Program-made: the position numbers and the translations under genes | Assembly: GCF_900141755.1 (NCBI RefSeq) | Contig: NZ_LT670844.1 | Span: 6,544,501-6,608,500, forward strand | Origin: Bradyrhizobium lablabi | GTDB taxonomy: Bacteria > Pseudomonadota > Alphaproteobacteria > Rhizobiales > Xanthobacteraceae | Reading direction: 5' to 3' | DNA: 64,000 bases | Part shown: positions 35,503 through 44,339 of the stretch, one piece after another | Layout of the letters: the number at the start of each line of letters is the position of its first letter | How positions within the stretch are numbered: the stretch's first letter is position 1 | Notes under the pieces: generated by a model | What the model was told of the DNA's origin: nothing | What the model saw: the letters and a program-made list of their open reading frames with translations, nothing else | Databases searched by the model: none

Positions 35503-35600
35503 GGCGCAATCTCGATTCGGTTCAAATGTTGTCCGATTAATGTACAAGCCAACGCGAAGGACAAGGTGACAAGCACGGGATCGGTCCTTAAGAAAACCAT

Positions 35601-37109
35601 ATGAGCGAAACTTCCACAGCCAAGCCGTCCGCGGCCAAGACTTCCGCGGCCAAGACTTCCGCGGTCAAGACTTCCGCGGTCAAGGCTTCCATCGCCGGGA
35701 CCAGTGAACCCCAGCCGCTGCACGAGCGCCTTTCGTTCGACCTGGACGTCGATATCGCCGTCGTCGGCGCCGGGCTTGCCGGGCTGACGGTCGCGCTGGA
35801 GGCCGCACGGCTCGGCGCCAGCGTCGCCGTTCTCGAGGGCCGCCATGTCGGCTGGAATGCGTCCGGCCATCAGCTCGGCACGGTGATGCCGGGCTACGGT
35901 GTTCCGATCGGCGATCTGATCGCCCGCATCGGTTTCGAAGACACCAGCGAACTCTGGGCGCTGTCGAAGCAAGGCGCCGAATTTGTCCGCGCGACCGCCA
36001 CGGAACAACTGATTCCGGGCATTGCGCCAAGCGAGGGGGCGCTGGAAGTCTCCAATGTCGATGTCGGCGATCAATTGATCAGCCGGCTGCAAATGCTGGG
36101 CGAGGATTTCGAGACCGAGGTGGAGGGCTGGCAGGTCGATCGCGTGCGCGCCGAGCTCAAAACCGATCGTTATTTTCATGGCGTCTATTATCCCAAGGCG
36201 TTTCAGATCGATGGCCGCAAATACGTCCACGGCCTTGCCGCGCTGGCGCGGCGGGCCGGCGCTCGGATCTTCGAGGACACCCCGGTGGTCAGCATCGATC
36301 CTTCCGGCATTCGCAAGCGCATCGTGACGCCGTCGGCGCGGCTGCGCGCTTCCCACATCGTGCTCGCCGGCAATGTTCATCTGGGGGCGACGTTGCGGCG
36401 GCTGTCGGAAACGCTGCTGCCGGTCTGGCGCTATGGCGCGGTGACCGCGCCGCTCGGCGATCGCCTCGGCGAGACCATCGCGTTTCGGGGATCGGTGGCG
36501 GACAGCGACGGCATCGATCATTTCCGGGTCGTGGACGGCGACCGGCTGATGTGGGCGAGCCCTGAGACCACTTGGGCGGCGCGGCCGGATCGCTTTGCAA
36601 CGGCCATTCAACGGCGGATACGCACGATTTTTCCAAGCCTCGACAAGGTGGAGATATCCGAGGTCTGGGGCGGGGCGATCGGACAGACCGTGCACGGCAT
36701 GCCGCAGATCGGCCAGTTGCGCCGCGGCCTGTGGGTTGCGAGCGGCTTTGGGCGCCAGGGGTTGAACACCTCGGCGATGGCCGGGCAACTGATCGCCCGC
36801 AGCATTCTGTGGGGCGACGAACGCTGGCGGCTGTTTTCGCCGTTCGAACTGGTGTGGGCGGGGGGAATGACCGGCCGGATCGCCGGCTATGCCATCGGCC
36901 AGTGGGCGCGCGGCAGTGCCGCCGCTGCCGGCACGCTGGCGCGTTACCGCGAGCGGGCACGGACCCAGGAGCGCATCCGCGAGGCGCGTGTGGCCGAGGC
37001 CAACCGCCAGGCCGGATCCGGACCGGCACCGCTCCGCCCGCCGCCGCCCCGCCCGCGCTCCGAGCGTCCGCAGCCGACAGCGCCGGCGAACTCAGGCGAG
37101 GGCGGGTAG
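35601..37109 (+). CDS. FAD-dependent oxidoreductase (DAO family)
   Basis: 502 residues. The dinucleotide fold VVGAGLAGLTVALEAARLG lies at about 54-72 and a typical C-terminal FAD contact in VASGFGRQGLNTSAMAG near 375. The architecture fits the glycine oxidase/D-amino-acid dehydrogenase (DAO) family, as in gamma-glutamylputrescine oxidase. The first 35 residues carry a four-fold SA(A/V)KT repeat and the last 45 are Arg/Pro-rich, both absent from typical members. Start ATG 35601 has no strong ribosome-binding site. Confidence 0.85.
   Translation: MSETSTAKPSAAKTSAAKTSAVKTSAVKASIAGTSEPQPLHERLSFDLDVDIAVVGAGLAGLTVALEAARLGASVAVLEGRHVGWNASGHQLGTVMPGYGVPIGDLIARIGFEDTSELWALSKQGAEFVRATATEQLIPGIAPSEGALEVSNVDVGDQLISRLQMLGEDFETEVEGWQVDRVRAELKTDRYFHGVYYPKAFQIDGRKYVHGLAALARRAGARIFEDTPVVSIDPSGIRKRIVTPSARLRASHIVLAGNVHLGATLRRLSETLLPVWRYGAVTAPLGDRLGETIAFRGSVADSDGIDHFRVVDGDRLMWASPETTWAARPDRFATAIQRRIRTIFPSLDKVEISEVWGGAIGQTVHGMPQIGQLRRGLWVASGFGRQGLNTSAMAGQLIARSILWGDERWRLFSPFELVWAGGMTGRIAGYAIGQWARGSAAAAGTLARYRERARTQERIREARVAEANRQAGSGPAPLRPPPPRPRSERPQPTAPANSGEGG
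35628..35687 (+). repeat. Four tandem 15-bp units inside the oxidoreductase start
   Basis: TCCGCGG(C/T)CAAGACT is repeated four times without gaps at 35628-35642, 35643-35657, 35658-35672 and 35673-35687, coding SA(A/V)KT. The last unit has one change (AAGGCT). It is in frame, so copy-number change would lengthen or shorten the N-terminus by five residues. Confidence 0.9.
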
Positions 37110-37223
37110 GGGCCCCCTCGCAAGAAAGTGAGAAATTTCGTCCGGGTTCCGTGTAACTTCTCCTCTCGCCCCCCGTATTTGACGGCGAACCGTTTCCATT
37201 TCGCTTGGCCCACGGAGACCATC

Positions 37224-37724
37224 ATGATCGACCGCCGTATCCTGCTCGCCTCCGTCGCCAGTCTCATTGGGCTCGCCGCGTTCCGCTGGCTGCGGGCCTC
37301 GCCCGCGCAAGCCGCGGAGAAATTCGAGATCGAAAAGACCGATGCCGAGTGGCGCGCGCAGCTCAGCCCGCAGCAATATGAAATCCTGCGTCAGCAGGGC
37401 ACCGAGCGGCCCGGTTCGAGCCCGCTCCTGAAAGAGCACCGCAAAGGCATCTTCGCCTGCGCCGGCTGTGACCTGCCGTTATTCTCCTCGGACACCAAAT
37501 TCGAGAGCGGCACCGGCTGGCCGAGCTTTTATCAGCCGCTGGAAAATGCCGTCGGCAAGACCGAGGATCGCACCTTCGGGATGCTGCGGACCGAAATTCA
37601 CTGCCGCCGCTGCGGCGGCCATCTCGGTCACGTGTTCGACGACGGGCCGAAGCCGACCGGCCTGCGCTACTGCATGGACGGTTTTGCCCTGGTGTTCCAT
37701 CCGGCCGCGCCGTCGGCGACCTGA
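37224..37724 (+). CDS. msrB: Exported peptide-methionine (R)-S-oxide reductase
   Basis: 166 residues with an N-terminal export signal starting MIDRRILLASVASLIG, compatible with a Tat or Sec signal (twin Arg at 4-5). The MsrB domain has both zinc CxxC pairs (CAGC and CRRC), the substrate motif SGTGWPSF and the catalytic Cys150 in RYCMDG. It repairs oxidised methionine in envelope proteins. ATG 37224 follows GGAG by seven bases. The export signal distinguishes it from the usual cytoplasmic MsrB. Confidence 0.9.
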   Translation: MIDRRILLASVASLIGLAAFRWLRASPAQAAEKFEIEKTDAEWRAQLSPQQYEILRQQGTERPGSSPLLKEHRKGIFACAGCDLPLFSSDTKFESGTGWPSFYQPLENAVGKTEDRTFGMLRTEIHCRRCGGHLGHVFDDGPKPTGLRYCMDGFALVFHPAAPSAT

Positions 37725-37761
37725 GGTACTGCAGCCGCGCGGCCCCCGAATTCCCAATTCG

Positions 37762-37845
37762 TCATTGCGAGCGAAGCGAAGCAATCCATTCTTTCTTTCT
37801 TCGCGTGGCGGCATGGATTGCTTCGCTTCGCTCGCAATGACGGCT
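37762..37845. repeat. TCATTGCGAGCGAAGCGAAGC...GCTTCGCTCGCAATGACG palindrome
   Basis: The outer arms TCATTGCGAGCGAAGCGAAG and its complement enclose CAATCCAT and ATGGATTG around an A+T-rich centre. This is the canonical copy of the palindrome whose diverged version is at 15603-15693; both abut the structured element. Confidence 0.85.
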
Positions 37846-37849
37846 CGAT

Positions 37850-38245
37850 ACAGCTTCGCGATCCCGCGGCGCGATGCGTCCGAGCTTTGACAAATCTTCC
37901 GCCCCTTGAGGGCGCAGGGAAAGCCGGGTGCGCGCTGCACCCGCGGTCTCGCGTGCAAAATGCAGATAGAAGACGCACACGAGCATACAGGTTCAGCGGA
38001 GGCAATCCGGCCTTCCCTGCACGGTGGTTTACGGCTTACTTCGTGCTCTCCCCGGCGACCGGGCTCTTTTGCCACCGTCATCGATGGAGTTACCTCCACC
38101 AACTTGACACCAGCGTCGGGGTGTCAGGACCACACGACTTCGCCGTCCGCTTAAGCGCTGTTCGTCAATAGCGCTGCTGCGTCCACCGCATCCCGCCTCA
38201 CGTCCGTGACGATCGCGAAACGCCCCTCGAGAGAGGCGGGACCAA
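37850..38245 (-). repeat. Copy B of the three-copy structured element (inverted)
   Basis: Reading the minus strand, the order of conserved blocks matches copy A (15199-15592): CGCTTTCGCGA-type start, GCAGCGCTATTGACGAACAGCGCT, AAGTCGTGTGGTCCTGAC, CCCGGTCGCCGGGGAGAGCA, then an outer stem (GGGAAGGCCGG with CCGGCTTTCCC). Its stem differs from copy A yet still pairs, with one G-T pair. Overall identity is clearly lower than between A and C. Confidence 0.7.
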
Positions 38246-38427
38246 ATCGCAATACTCCTGTTTCTACCCCGCCGTCAAGCAAAATTTCTGAAAATCAGAA
38301 TTAAAATTCGTAAATTCAGAAATCGACTATTTCCCTGCCCGCCGGTCCGGATTTGCTGACCGGCTAGGAGCGAAACTCGAGCGACAATCCCACGGATCAT
38401 CATGTTTCCGTGCATGCGTAGCAAGGT

Positions 38428-38466
38428 GATGGGTTTCGCAAGGGCTCAACCCATCCTACTAGCTGC
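38428..38466. repeat. GGGTTGAGC-type repeat (inverted, partial)
   Basis: GATGGGTTTCGCAAGGGCTCAACCCATCCTA is a short hairpin-forming inverted copy of the repeat at 14907-15012, again followed within 40 bases by a CCCGGCAAATC segment. Confidence 0.55.
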
Positions 38467-38572
38467 GACTTGACGCTTTCGCCCGGCAATTGTTGCCCGC
38501 CCGGCAAATCCGCCCCGGTCCCGGTACCGGCGCATTTTCATTCAACCATCTGAAATAACTGCACTTTCCACT

Positions 38573-38588
38573 TTGGCATAGCGCTTGC
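38573..38588 (+). promoter_or_regulatory. Sigma-54-type promoter of flgE
   Basis: TTGGCATAGCGCTTGC carries GG at 38575-38576 and GC at 38587-38588, exactly ten bases between them, and fits the consensus TGGCAYR-N4-TTGC. It lies about 72 bases before the flgE start. Hook genes are sigma-54 dependent in Caulobacter, where FliX/FlbD act; fliX is present in this locus. Confidence 0.7.
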
Positions 38589-38659
38589 GAATCTCCTTTC
38601 GAATGCGGCCTTGGTTTCCTGATCGGTTGGCCGCGGAAATCGAATTTGGAGACGGTGTG

Positions 38660-40480
38660 ATGGGTATCTTCGATGCGCTCAATACTTCGGTGGGTGGCCT
38701 TCAGGCGCAGTCCTTTGCGCTACAGAACATCTCCGGAAATATCGCGAATGCCTCGACCACGGGCTACAAGGGTATCGGTACCACCTTCGAAGATCTCATT
38801 CCGGACGCGACGTCGCCGAGCAGGCAGGTGGCGGGCGGGGTGACCGCCTTTGCGCAACCAACCATCACCAGCCAGGGCACCGTCTCGACGACGACCGTTG
38901 CCACTAATATGGCGATCAACGGCGACGGTTTCTTTTCGGTGCAAAAATCCACTGGAACCGTCGACAACGTGCCGGTCTTTAGTGGTGTCACGGACTATAC
39001 CCGCCGCGGCGATTTTCAGACCAACGCCAACGGCAATCTCGTCAACGGCGCCGGATATTACCTGATGGGTGTTGCGGTCGATCCGAAGACCGGCAATCCG
39101 CTTGGCAACATTCCGCAGGTGCTTCAGTTCCAGAACAATTTCATCCCGGCCCAGAACACCACCTCGATCAGCTATGCCGCCAACCTGCCGTCTACCCCGA
39201 CGACCGTGGCCAGCCCCAATGCGGCGAGCGGCACGATCACTGCCTTGGGCGGCCTCAATCCGCTCGATTTCATCCAAAATCCGACGCTCACGGCGGCCTC
39301 GGGCTTTACCGACGCCACGACCACCGGAGCCGTCAAGACCGCCGCGGGAGGCAGCAACATCGACTCCAACACAACCTTGAACGGCGTCGGCGGCGGCGAT
39401 ACGTTGACATCGGGATTTACGGCTGGGCCTCCCGCCGACACGATCACGGTGGACGGTCAGACCCTTACATTCGTCGCCAGCGGCGCGAGCGGCCCCAACC
39501 AGATCAATGTAACCGACAATATCAGCACGTTACTGGCAAAAATCGACGCCTTGAGCGGAGCCGCTACGCCATCATCGGTCAGCGGCGGCGCCATCACGCT
39601 TCACACCGGTACAAAGAACGATCTTTCGGTTACCAGCAGCAATGCGGGCGCCATGGCCGCGCTCGGCTTTGCGGCGTTGCCCGTCACGAAGGCACGTACC
39701 GTCGTCAACAGTCCAGCAACGGGCGTAGTGATCGCCAACGACCAACAGACCTTTTTGAACGAGTCGATCAGCGGCGGCGCGGTCACGGCCTTCGATCAGA
39801 CTGGAACCGCGGTCAACCTGCAATTGCGCTGGGCCAAGACCGACAGCGCGACGCTTGGCGGTACCCACACCAACACCTGGAACCTGTTCTACCAGACCAA
39901 TCCGAGCGCGAGCGGCACCCAGACCGCCTGGGTCAATGCCGGAACCAATTACACCTTCAGCGCGGCGGGGGCGCTGACCAGTCCGGCCACTCCCGCCATC
40001 ACCATCCCCAACGTCACCGTCGGCAACCAGTCGCTCGGCAACCTGTCGTTCAGCACGGGTACCGGCGGCCTGACGCAATTTGCCTCTACCGGCGGCACCG
40101 CCACCATCAATGCCGTGACCCAGAACGGCTTTGCCGCCGGCCAGCTGCAATCGGTCGCCATCAACAACAACGGCATCGTCGTCGGCACCTTCTCCAACGG
40201 ACAAAATCTCGATCTCGCCTCGGTCACACTGTCGCACTTCAACGGCACCAATTACCTGAAGGCGCTGGACGGCGGCGCCTACGCCGTCACCGTGCAGTCG
40301 GGACCGGCCATTATCGGTGCCTCGGGCAATATCAGCGGGTCGTCGCTGGAAGGTTCGAACACCGACATCGCGTCGGAGTTCACCAAGCTGATCGTGACCC
40401 AGCAGGCCTATTCCGCGAATACCAAGGTGATCACCACGGCCAACACCATGGTGCAGGATCTCCTGAACGTGCTGCGTTGA
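38660..40480 (+). CDS. flgE: Flagellar hook protein FlgE
   Basis: 606 residues. The N-terminus MGIFDALNTSVGGLQAQSFAL followed by NISGNIANASTTGYKG is the conserved rod/hook D0 region, and the C-terminal heptad region ends VITTANTMVQDLLNVLR. It polymerises into the hook. It is long for FlgE (commonly about 400-450) because of an inserted central module (residues 260-337) that also occurs in FlgL and has a relative in the flagellins. ATG 38660 is used (GGAG upstream); the frame opens earlier at 38585. It is first in flgE-flgK-flgL behind a sigma-54-type promoter. Confidence 0.92.
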   Translation: MGIFDALNTSVGGLQAQSFALQNISGNIANASTTGYKGIGTTFEDLIPDATSPSRQVAGGVTAFAQPTITSQGTVSTTTVATNMAINGDGFFSVQKSTGTVDNVPVFSGVTDYTRRGDFQTNANGNLVNGAGYYLMGVAVDPKTGNPLGNIPQVLQFQNNFIPAQNTTSISYAANLPSTPTTVASPNAASGTITALGGLNPLDFIQNPTLTAASGFTDATTTGAVKTAAGGSNIDSNTTLNGVGGGDTLTSGFTAGPPADTITVDGQTLTFVASGASGPNQINVTDNISTLLAKIDALSGAATPSSVSGGAITLHTGTKNDLSVTSSNAGAMAALGFAALPVTKARTVVNSPATGVVIANDQQTFLNESISGGAVTAFDQTGTAVNLQLRWAKTDSATLGGTHTNTWNLFYQTNPSASGTQTAWVNAGTNYTFSAAGALTSPATPAITIPNVTVGNQSLGNLSFSTGTGGLTQFASTGGTATINAVTQNGFAAGQLQSVAINNNGIVVGTFSNGQNLDLASVTLSHFNGTNYLKALDGGAYAVTVQSGPAIIGASGNISGSSLEGSNTDIASEFTKLIVTQQAYSANTKVITTANTMVQDLLNVLR

Positions 40481-40524
40481 TTGTTCGGCAAGAGGTCGGC
40501 GTGTAATGACCTGGAGCGGCTAAG

Positions 40525-42402
40525 ATGAGTTTGGGTTCTGCTCTCGCCACTGCGATGTCTGGTTTGCAGGCCAACCAGGCCGCGCTTTCGATCGTGTCGT
40601 CGAATATCGCGAACGCGCAGACGCCTGGCTATGTCCGCGAAAGCACCAATCAGGTCGAGGTACTCAGCGGCGACACCGGCGCGAGCGTCAGCGTCACCGG
40701 CGTCAACCGTCAGCTCAATCAGTTCATACAGACGCAATTGCGTACAGAAACATCCGGCGGCGCCTATGCCGACCAGATCGCGAGTGTTTTGACCCAATTG
40801 CAATCGGTCTATGGGACCCCCGGACAGGCCGGGTCGCTCGAAACCGCTTACTCGAATTTCACCACCGCCGTGCAGGCGCTGTCGACGACCTCCGGCAGTG
40901 CGTCGTCACAGGTCACGGCCCTGACCGCGGCACAGAACCTGGCGCAGCAGCTCAACGCCACCACGCAGGGTATTCAAACACTGCGTAGCAACGCCGAGCA
41001 GGACATCGGCATTTCGGTGGGCCAGGCCAATGCGGCAATGACCAAGATCGCGCAACTCAACACCAAGCTTCAGGGATTAACCCCAACCGATCCTACCGCC
41101 GCGACGCTGATGGATCAGCGCGACCAGGCGATCAATCAGCTGTCGCAGCTGATGGACATCCGCGTCTCCAGCACCGGCAACAATCAGACCTCGGTCTACA
41201 CGTCGAATGGCGTTGAACTCGTCGGGAACCAGGCCTCGACGCTCAGCTTCAACTCGCAGGGAACGCTGAACGCCAATTCGCAATGGAACGCCAATCCCGC
41301 GAAATCCTCTGCCGGCACGCTCACGATCAAGCTGGCGAACGGCGCCACCATGGATATGATCGCGAACAACTCGATCAGCTCCGGCCAGATCGCCGCCGAT
41401 CTGACGCTGCGCGACAAGACACTGGTTCAGGCGCAGACCCAGGTCGATCAGATGGCGGCTTCGATATCGAGCGCGCTGTCGGACAAGACCACCGCCGGCA
41501 CCGCCGCGCCCGCCACGCTTGCGCCAAAGGCCGGCTTCGATCTCGACCTGTCGAACATGCAGCCGGGCAACAAGATCAATTTCACCTACACCGACCAGGC
41601 CACCAACACCCAGCACCAGGTCACGATCGTCCGGGTCGACGATCCGACCGCGCTGCCCTTGTCCAATCAAGGCGGAAATCCCAACAATCCGGTGATCGGC
41701 GTCAATTTCACGGGCGGAATGGCCTCGGTCGTTTCGCAACTGACCAGCGCGTTCAGCGGCACCAATCTTCAATTCTCCAATCCCTCGGGGTCGACGTTGC
41801 GCGTCGTTGACAACGGCACCAATACGGCGACCGTGAATTCGGCTTCCGTCACGGCGACCGTGACGTCGCTGACCAGCGGCAACGCGCAACTGCCCTTGTT
41901 TACCGACGGAAGCTCGCTGTACACGGGCGCGATCACCGGGACGGCCGCGCAGCAACTGGGCCTCGCGGGACGCATCACAGTCAATGCGGCGCTGGTCGCC
42001 GATCCCTCGCGGCTGACGATCTTCAATACCTCGCCTTTGACCAATGCCGGCGACACCACGCGGCCCGACTTTCTCCATACCCAACTGACGTCGGCCACCT
42101 TCAGCTATTCACCGCAGACCGGACTGGGCACGGCGGCGACACCGTTCAAGGGAACGCTGACCAGCTACATGCAGCAGTTCCTGAGCCTGCAGAGCAATGC
42201 CTCGACGTCCGCAACCCAGCTCCAGCAGGGTCAGGATGTCGTCGTCAACGCGTTGCAGCAGAAAGCCAAAACCGACTCCGGCGTCAATATCGACACCGAG
42301 ATGGCCAACCTGATTTCACTGCAGAATAACTATGCAGCCAATGCCCACCTGATGTCCGTGGTTCAGAACATGATGACCAGCCTGATGCAGGTCCAGTTGT
42401 AA
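40525..42402 (+). CDS. flgK: Hook-associated protein 1, FlgK
   Basis: 625 residues. N-terminal MSLGSALATAMSGLQANQAAL and SSNIANAQTPGYVRE are the FlgK D0 signature; the C-terminal coiled region DTEMANLISLQNNYAANAHLMSVVQNMMTSLMQVQL closes the protein. FlgK is the first hook-filament junction protein. It lies 44 bases after flgE and 23 before flgL, so co-transcription is likely. Confidence 0.92.
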   Translation: MSLGSALATAMSGLQANQAALSIVSSNIANAQTPGYVRESTNQVEVLSGDTGASVSVTGVNRQLNQFIQTQLRTETSGGAYADQIASVLTQLQSVYGTPGQAGSLETAYSNFTTAVQALSTTSGSASSQVTALTAAQNLAQQLNATTQGIQTLRSNAEQDIGISVGQANAAMTKIAQLNTKLQGLTPTDPTAATLMDQRDQAINQLSQLMDIRVSSTGNNQTSVYTSNGVELVGNQASTLSFNSQGTLNANSQWNANPAKSSAGTLTIKLANGATMDMIANNSISSGQIAADLTLRDKTLVQAQTQVDQMAASISSALSDKTTAGTAAPATLAPKAGFDLDLSNMQPGNKINFTYTDQATNTQHQVTIVRVDDPTALPLSNQGGNPNNPVIGVNFTGGMASVVSQLTSAFSGTNLQFSNPSGSTLRVVDNGTNTATVNSASVTATVTSLTSGNAQLPLFTDGSSLYTGAITGTAAQQLGLAGRITVNAALVADPSRLTIFNTSPLTNAGDTTRPDFLHTQLTSATFSYSPQTGLGTAATPFKGTLTSYMQQFLSLQSNASTSATQLQQGQDVVVNALQQKAKTDSGVNIDTEMANLISLQNNYAANAHLMSVVQNMMTSLMQVQL

Positions 42403-42425
42403 GGCTAGAAGCGTAAGGGATCGAT

Positions 42426-44303
42426 ATGGCAATCAACAACGTCGGTTTTGGTACCACCATCCTCAATCAGGCGGTGCTGAATATCAACAATCAGCTGACG
42501 ACGCTGCAGTCGCAGCTCACGACCGGGAAAAAGTCGACCTCCTATGCGGGGATGGGCGTCAACGAGGGATTCGCCATCGCGGCCCGGTCGCAGATGTCCG
42601 ACATTTCCGCGTTCACCGACACCCAAAGCAACATCAACACCAATATCGGCATCGCCAACACCCAGCTGCAGGCGATGGTCAGTATCGGAACCACGGTTCT
42701 GAACAGCGCCAACAGCTCGATGCAGACCTTGAACAGCACAGGCCAGACCATCGGACAGCAAACCGCGGCCGCGCAGCTGTCATCGATGGTCGGAATTCTC
42801 AATATCCAGGCCGGCGACCGCTATCTGTTTTCGGGCAGTGCCATCAATACGCAGCCGACCGCTTCCGTCGACGACATTCTCAACGGCACCACCAGCCAGG
42901 CCGGATTGAAGCAGGTGATCTCGGAGCGCAACCAAGCCGATCTCGGTACCGCCGGTCTCGGGCGCGTCGTGATTTCTTCGCCGACGCCGACCTCGGTGCA
43001 GGTGGCGGAAGATGTCGCCGGCTCGCCATTCGGGTTGAAGGTGAATGCGATCTCGTCGCAGCTCACAGGCTCGACCGTCACCGGTCCCGCCGGCTCGCCG
43101 GCGGCCATTTCGGTTGACCTCGGCGGCACCAATCCCAACAACGGCGACACCGTGAGCTTCAAGTTCAGCCTGCCCGACGGCACGACTGAATCAATTCAAC
43201 TCACGGCCTCGAGCGCAACCCCGCTGCCCGCCAAAAGTTTTGCCATCGGCACGAACTCGACGTTGACCGCCGCCAATCTGAACGCGGCGCTGAAGACGGC
43301 GATCGGCACGCTTGCCAATACATCGCTGGTGGCCGCATCGGCGGTTCAGGCCGGCAATGATTTTTTCAATACCACGGGAACCGCGACCGGAAGCGTGGCC
43401 AACAACAAGTTGACGGTTCCTGCGCCAATCAGCGGGGCGACGCTGTTGTCCGGTCTCGCCAACACCGACTCGCTTTCCACCAATTTCGCGGCCGGCGACA
43501 CCATTACCGTCAATGGCACGCCGATCACCTTCGTCGCCTCCGGCGCTACCGGCAACCAGCTCAACGTTACCGACAGCGTGCAGACGCTTCTGACAAAGAT
43601 TGACTCCATCACCGGCACTTCGACGCCGTCGACGATCCACGGCGGCGTGATCACCCTGCATACCGACAACGCCGCGAGCCTGTCGGTGACGAGCTCGAAT
43701 GCGGCCGCGTTCGCAGCACTCGGCCTTCCCGCTACCGTTACCGCAGCGGTGCCGCCGCTGCGGGTCGGCGGCACGCCGCTCGGCAGTGCGACGACGCTGG
43801 TCAACGGCACCGCGAACACGGTTGCCTGGTACACCGGCGAAGCGGGTTCGGGGTCGGCGCGTGCGACCGCGACGGCGCGCGTCGATCAGTCGGTGACGAT
43901 ACAATACGGGATGCGCGCCAACGAACAGGCGATACGCTCGCAGCTCCAATCGCTCGCGGTCTACTCCGCGGTGACGACCTCGGCCAGCAATCCGAATGCG
44001 GCCTTGCAGATCCAGGCACTCAGCCAGCGCACCGCGCAAAACCTTGCGAAGCAGCCGGGGCAGCAGACCATCGAGGATATTCAGGCCGATCTTGCGACCG
44101 CGCAGGCGACCATGAAAGATGCCGCGGCCCGCCAGACGCAGGCCCAGGGAATGCTGCAGGGCATCGTCGACCAGGCCGAAAACGTCTCTCCCGATCAGGT
44201 GGCGAGCCAAATCCTGGCGCTGCAGACCGATCTGCAGGCCTCCTTTCAGACCACCGCGATGCTTTCCACGCTGACGCTCACAAAATTCCTTCCGGTCGCC
44301 TAA
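42426..44303 (+). CDS. flgL: Hook-associated protein 3, FlgL (flagellin-like)
   Basis: 625 residues, roughly twice the length of enterobacterial FlgL. The N-terminus INNQLTTLQSQLTTGKKSTSYAGMG and the C-terminal DLATAQATMKDAAARQTQAQGMLQGIVDQAENVSPDQVASQILALQTDLQASFQTTAMLSTLTLTKFLPV show the flagellin/FlgL coiled ends. The extra length comes from a central region carrying the same module (residues 358-434) seen in FlgE. It joins the hook to the filament and ends the hook operon, 36 bases before a PLP enzyme gene. Confidence 0.9.
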   Translation: MAINNVGFGTTILNQAVLNINNQLTTLQSQLTTGKKSTSYAGMGVNEGFAIAARSQMSDISAFTDTQSNINTNIGIANTQLQAMVSIGTTVLNSANSSMQTLNSTGQTIGQQTAAAQLSSMVGILNIQAGDRYLFSGSAINTQPTASVDDILNGTTSQAGLKQVISERNQADLGTAGLGRVVISSPTPTSVQVAEDVAGSPFGLKVNAISSQLTGSTVTGPAGSPAAISVDLGGTNPNNGDTVSFKFSLPDGTTESIQLTASSATPLPAKSFAIGTNSTLTAANLNAALKTAIGTLANTSLVAASAVQAGNDFFNTTGTATGSVANNKLTVPAPISGATLLSGLANTDSLSTNFAAGDTITVNGTPITFVASGATGNQLNVTDSVQTLLTKIDSITGTSTPSTIHGGVITLHTDNAASLSVTSSNAAAFAALGLPATVTAAVPPLRVGGTPLGSATTLVNGTANTVAWYTGEAGSGSARATATARVDQSVTIQYGMRANEQAIRSQLQSLAVYSAVTTSASNPNAALQIQALSQRTAQNLAKQPGQQTIEDIQADLATAQATMKDAAARQTQAQGMLQGIVDQAENVSPDQVASQILALQTDLQASFQTTAMLSTLTLTKFLPVA

Positions 44304-44339
44304 GGCGCGGCAAAGTTCGGCTGGCGTGAGGTTTTAAGG

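Larger units (their letters stand above)
37725..38659. other. 935-base repeat-rich region before flgE
   Basis: No gene is supported. It contains the TCATTGCGAG palindrome (37762-37845), inverted copy B of the structured element (37850-38245), an inverted GGGTTGAGC-type repeat (38428-38466) with a CCCGGCAAATC segment, and finally the flgE promoter region with a sigma-54-type site at 38573-38588. Base composition becomes A+T-richer at 38265-38345. Confidence 0.7.

Noticed and set aside
35490..36788. 432-codon minus-strand frame across the FAD oxidoreductase
   Set aside because: Antisense shadow of a protein with a clear FAD-binding motif; no start or conserved residues of its own.
41077..42084. 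335-codon minus-strand frame inside flgK
   Set aside because: Arg/Gly-rich antisense shadow of FlgK.
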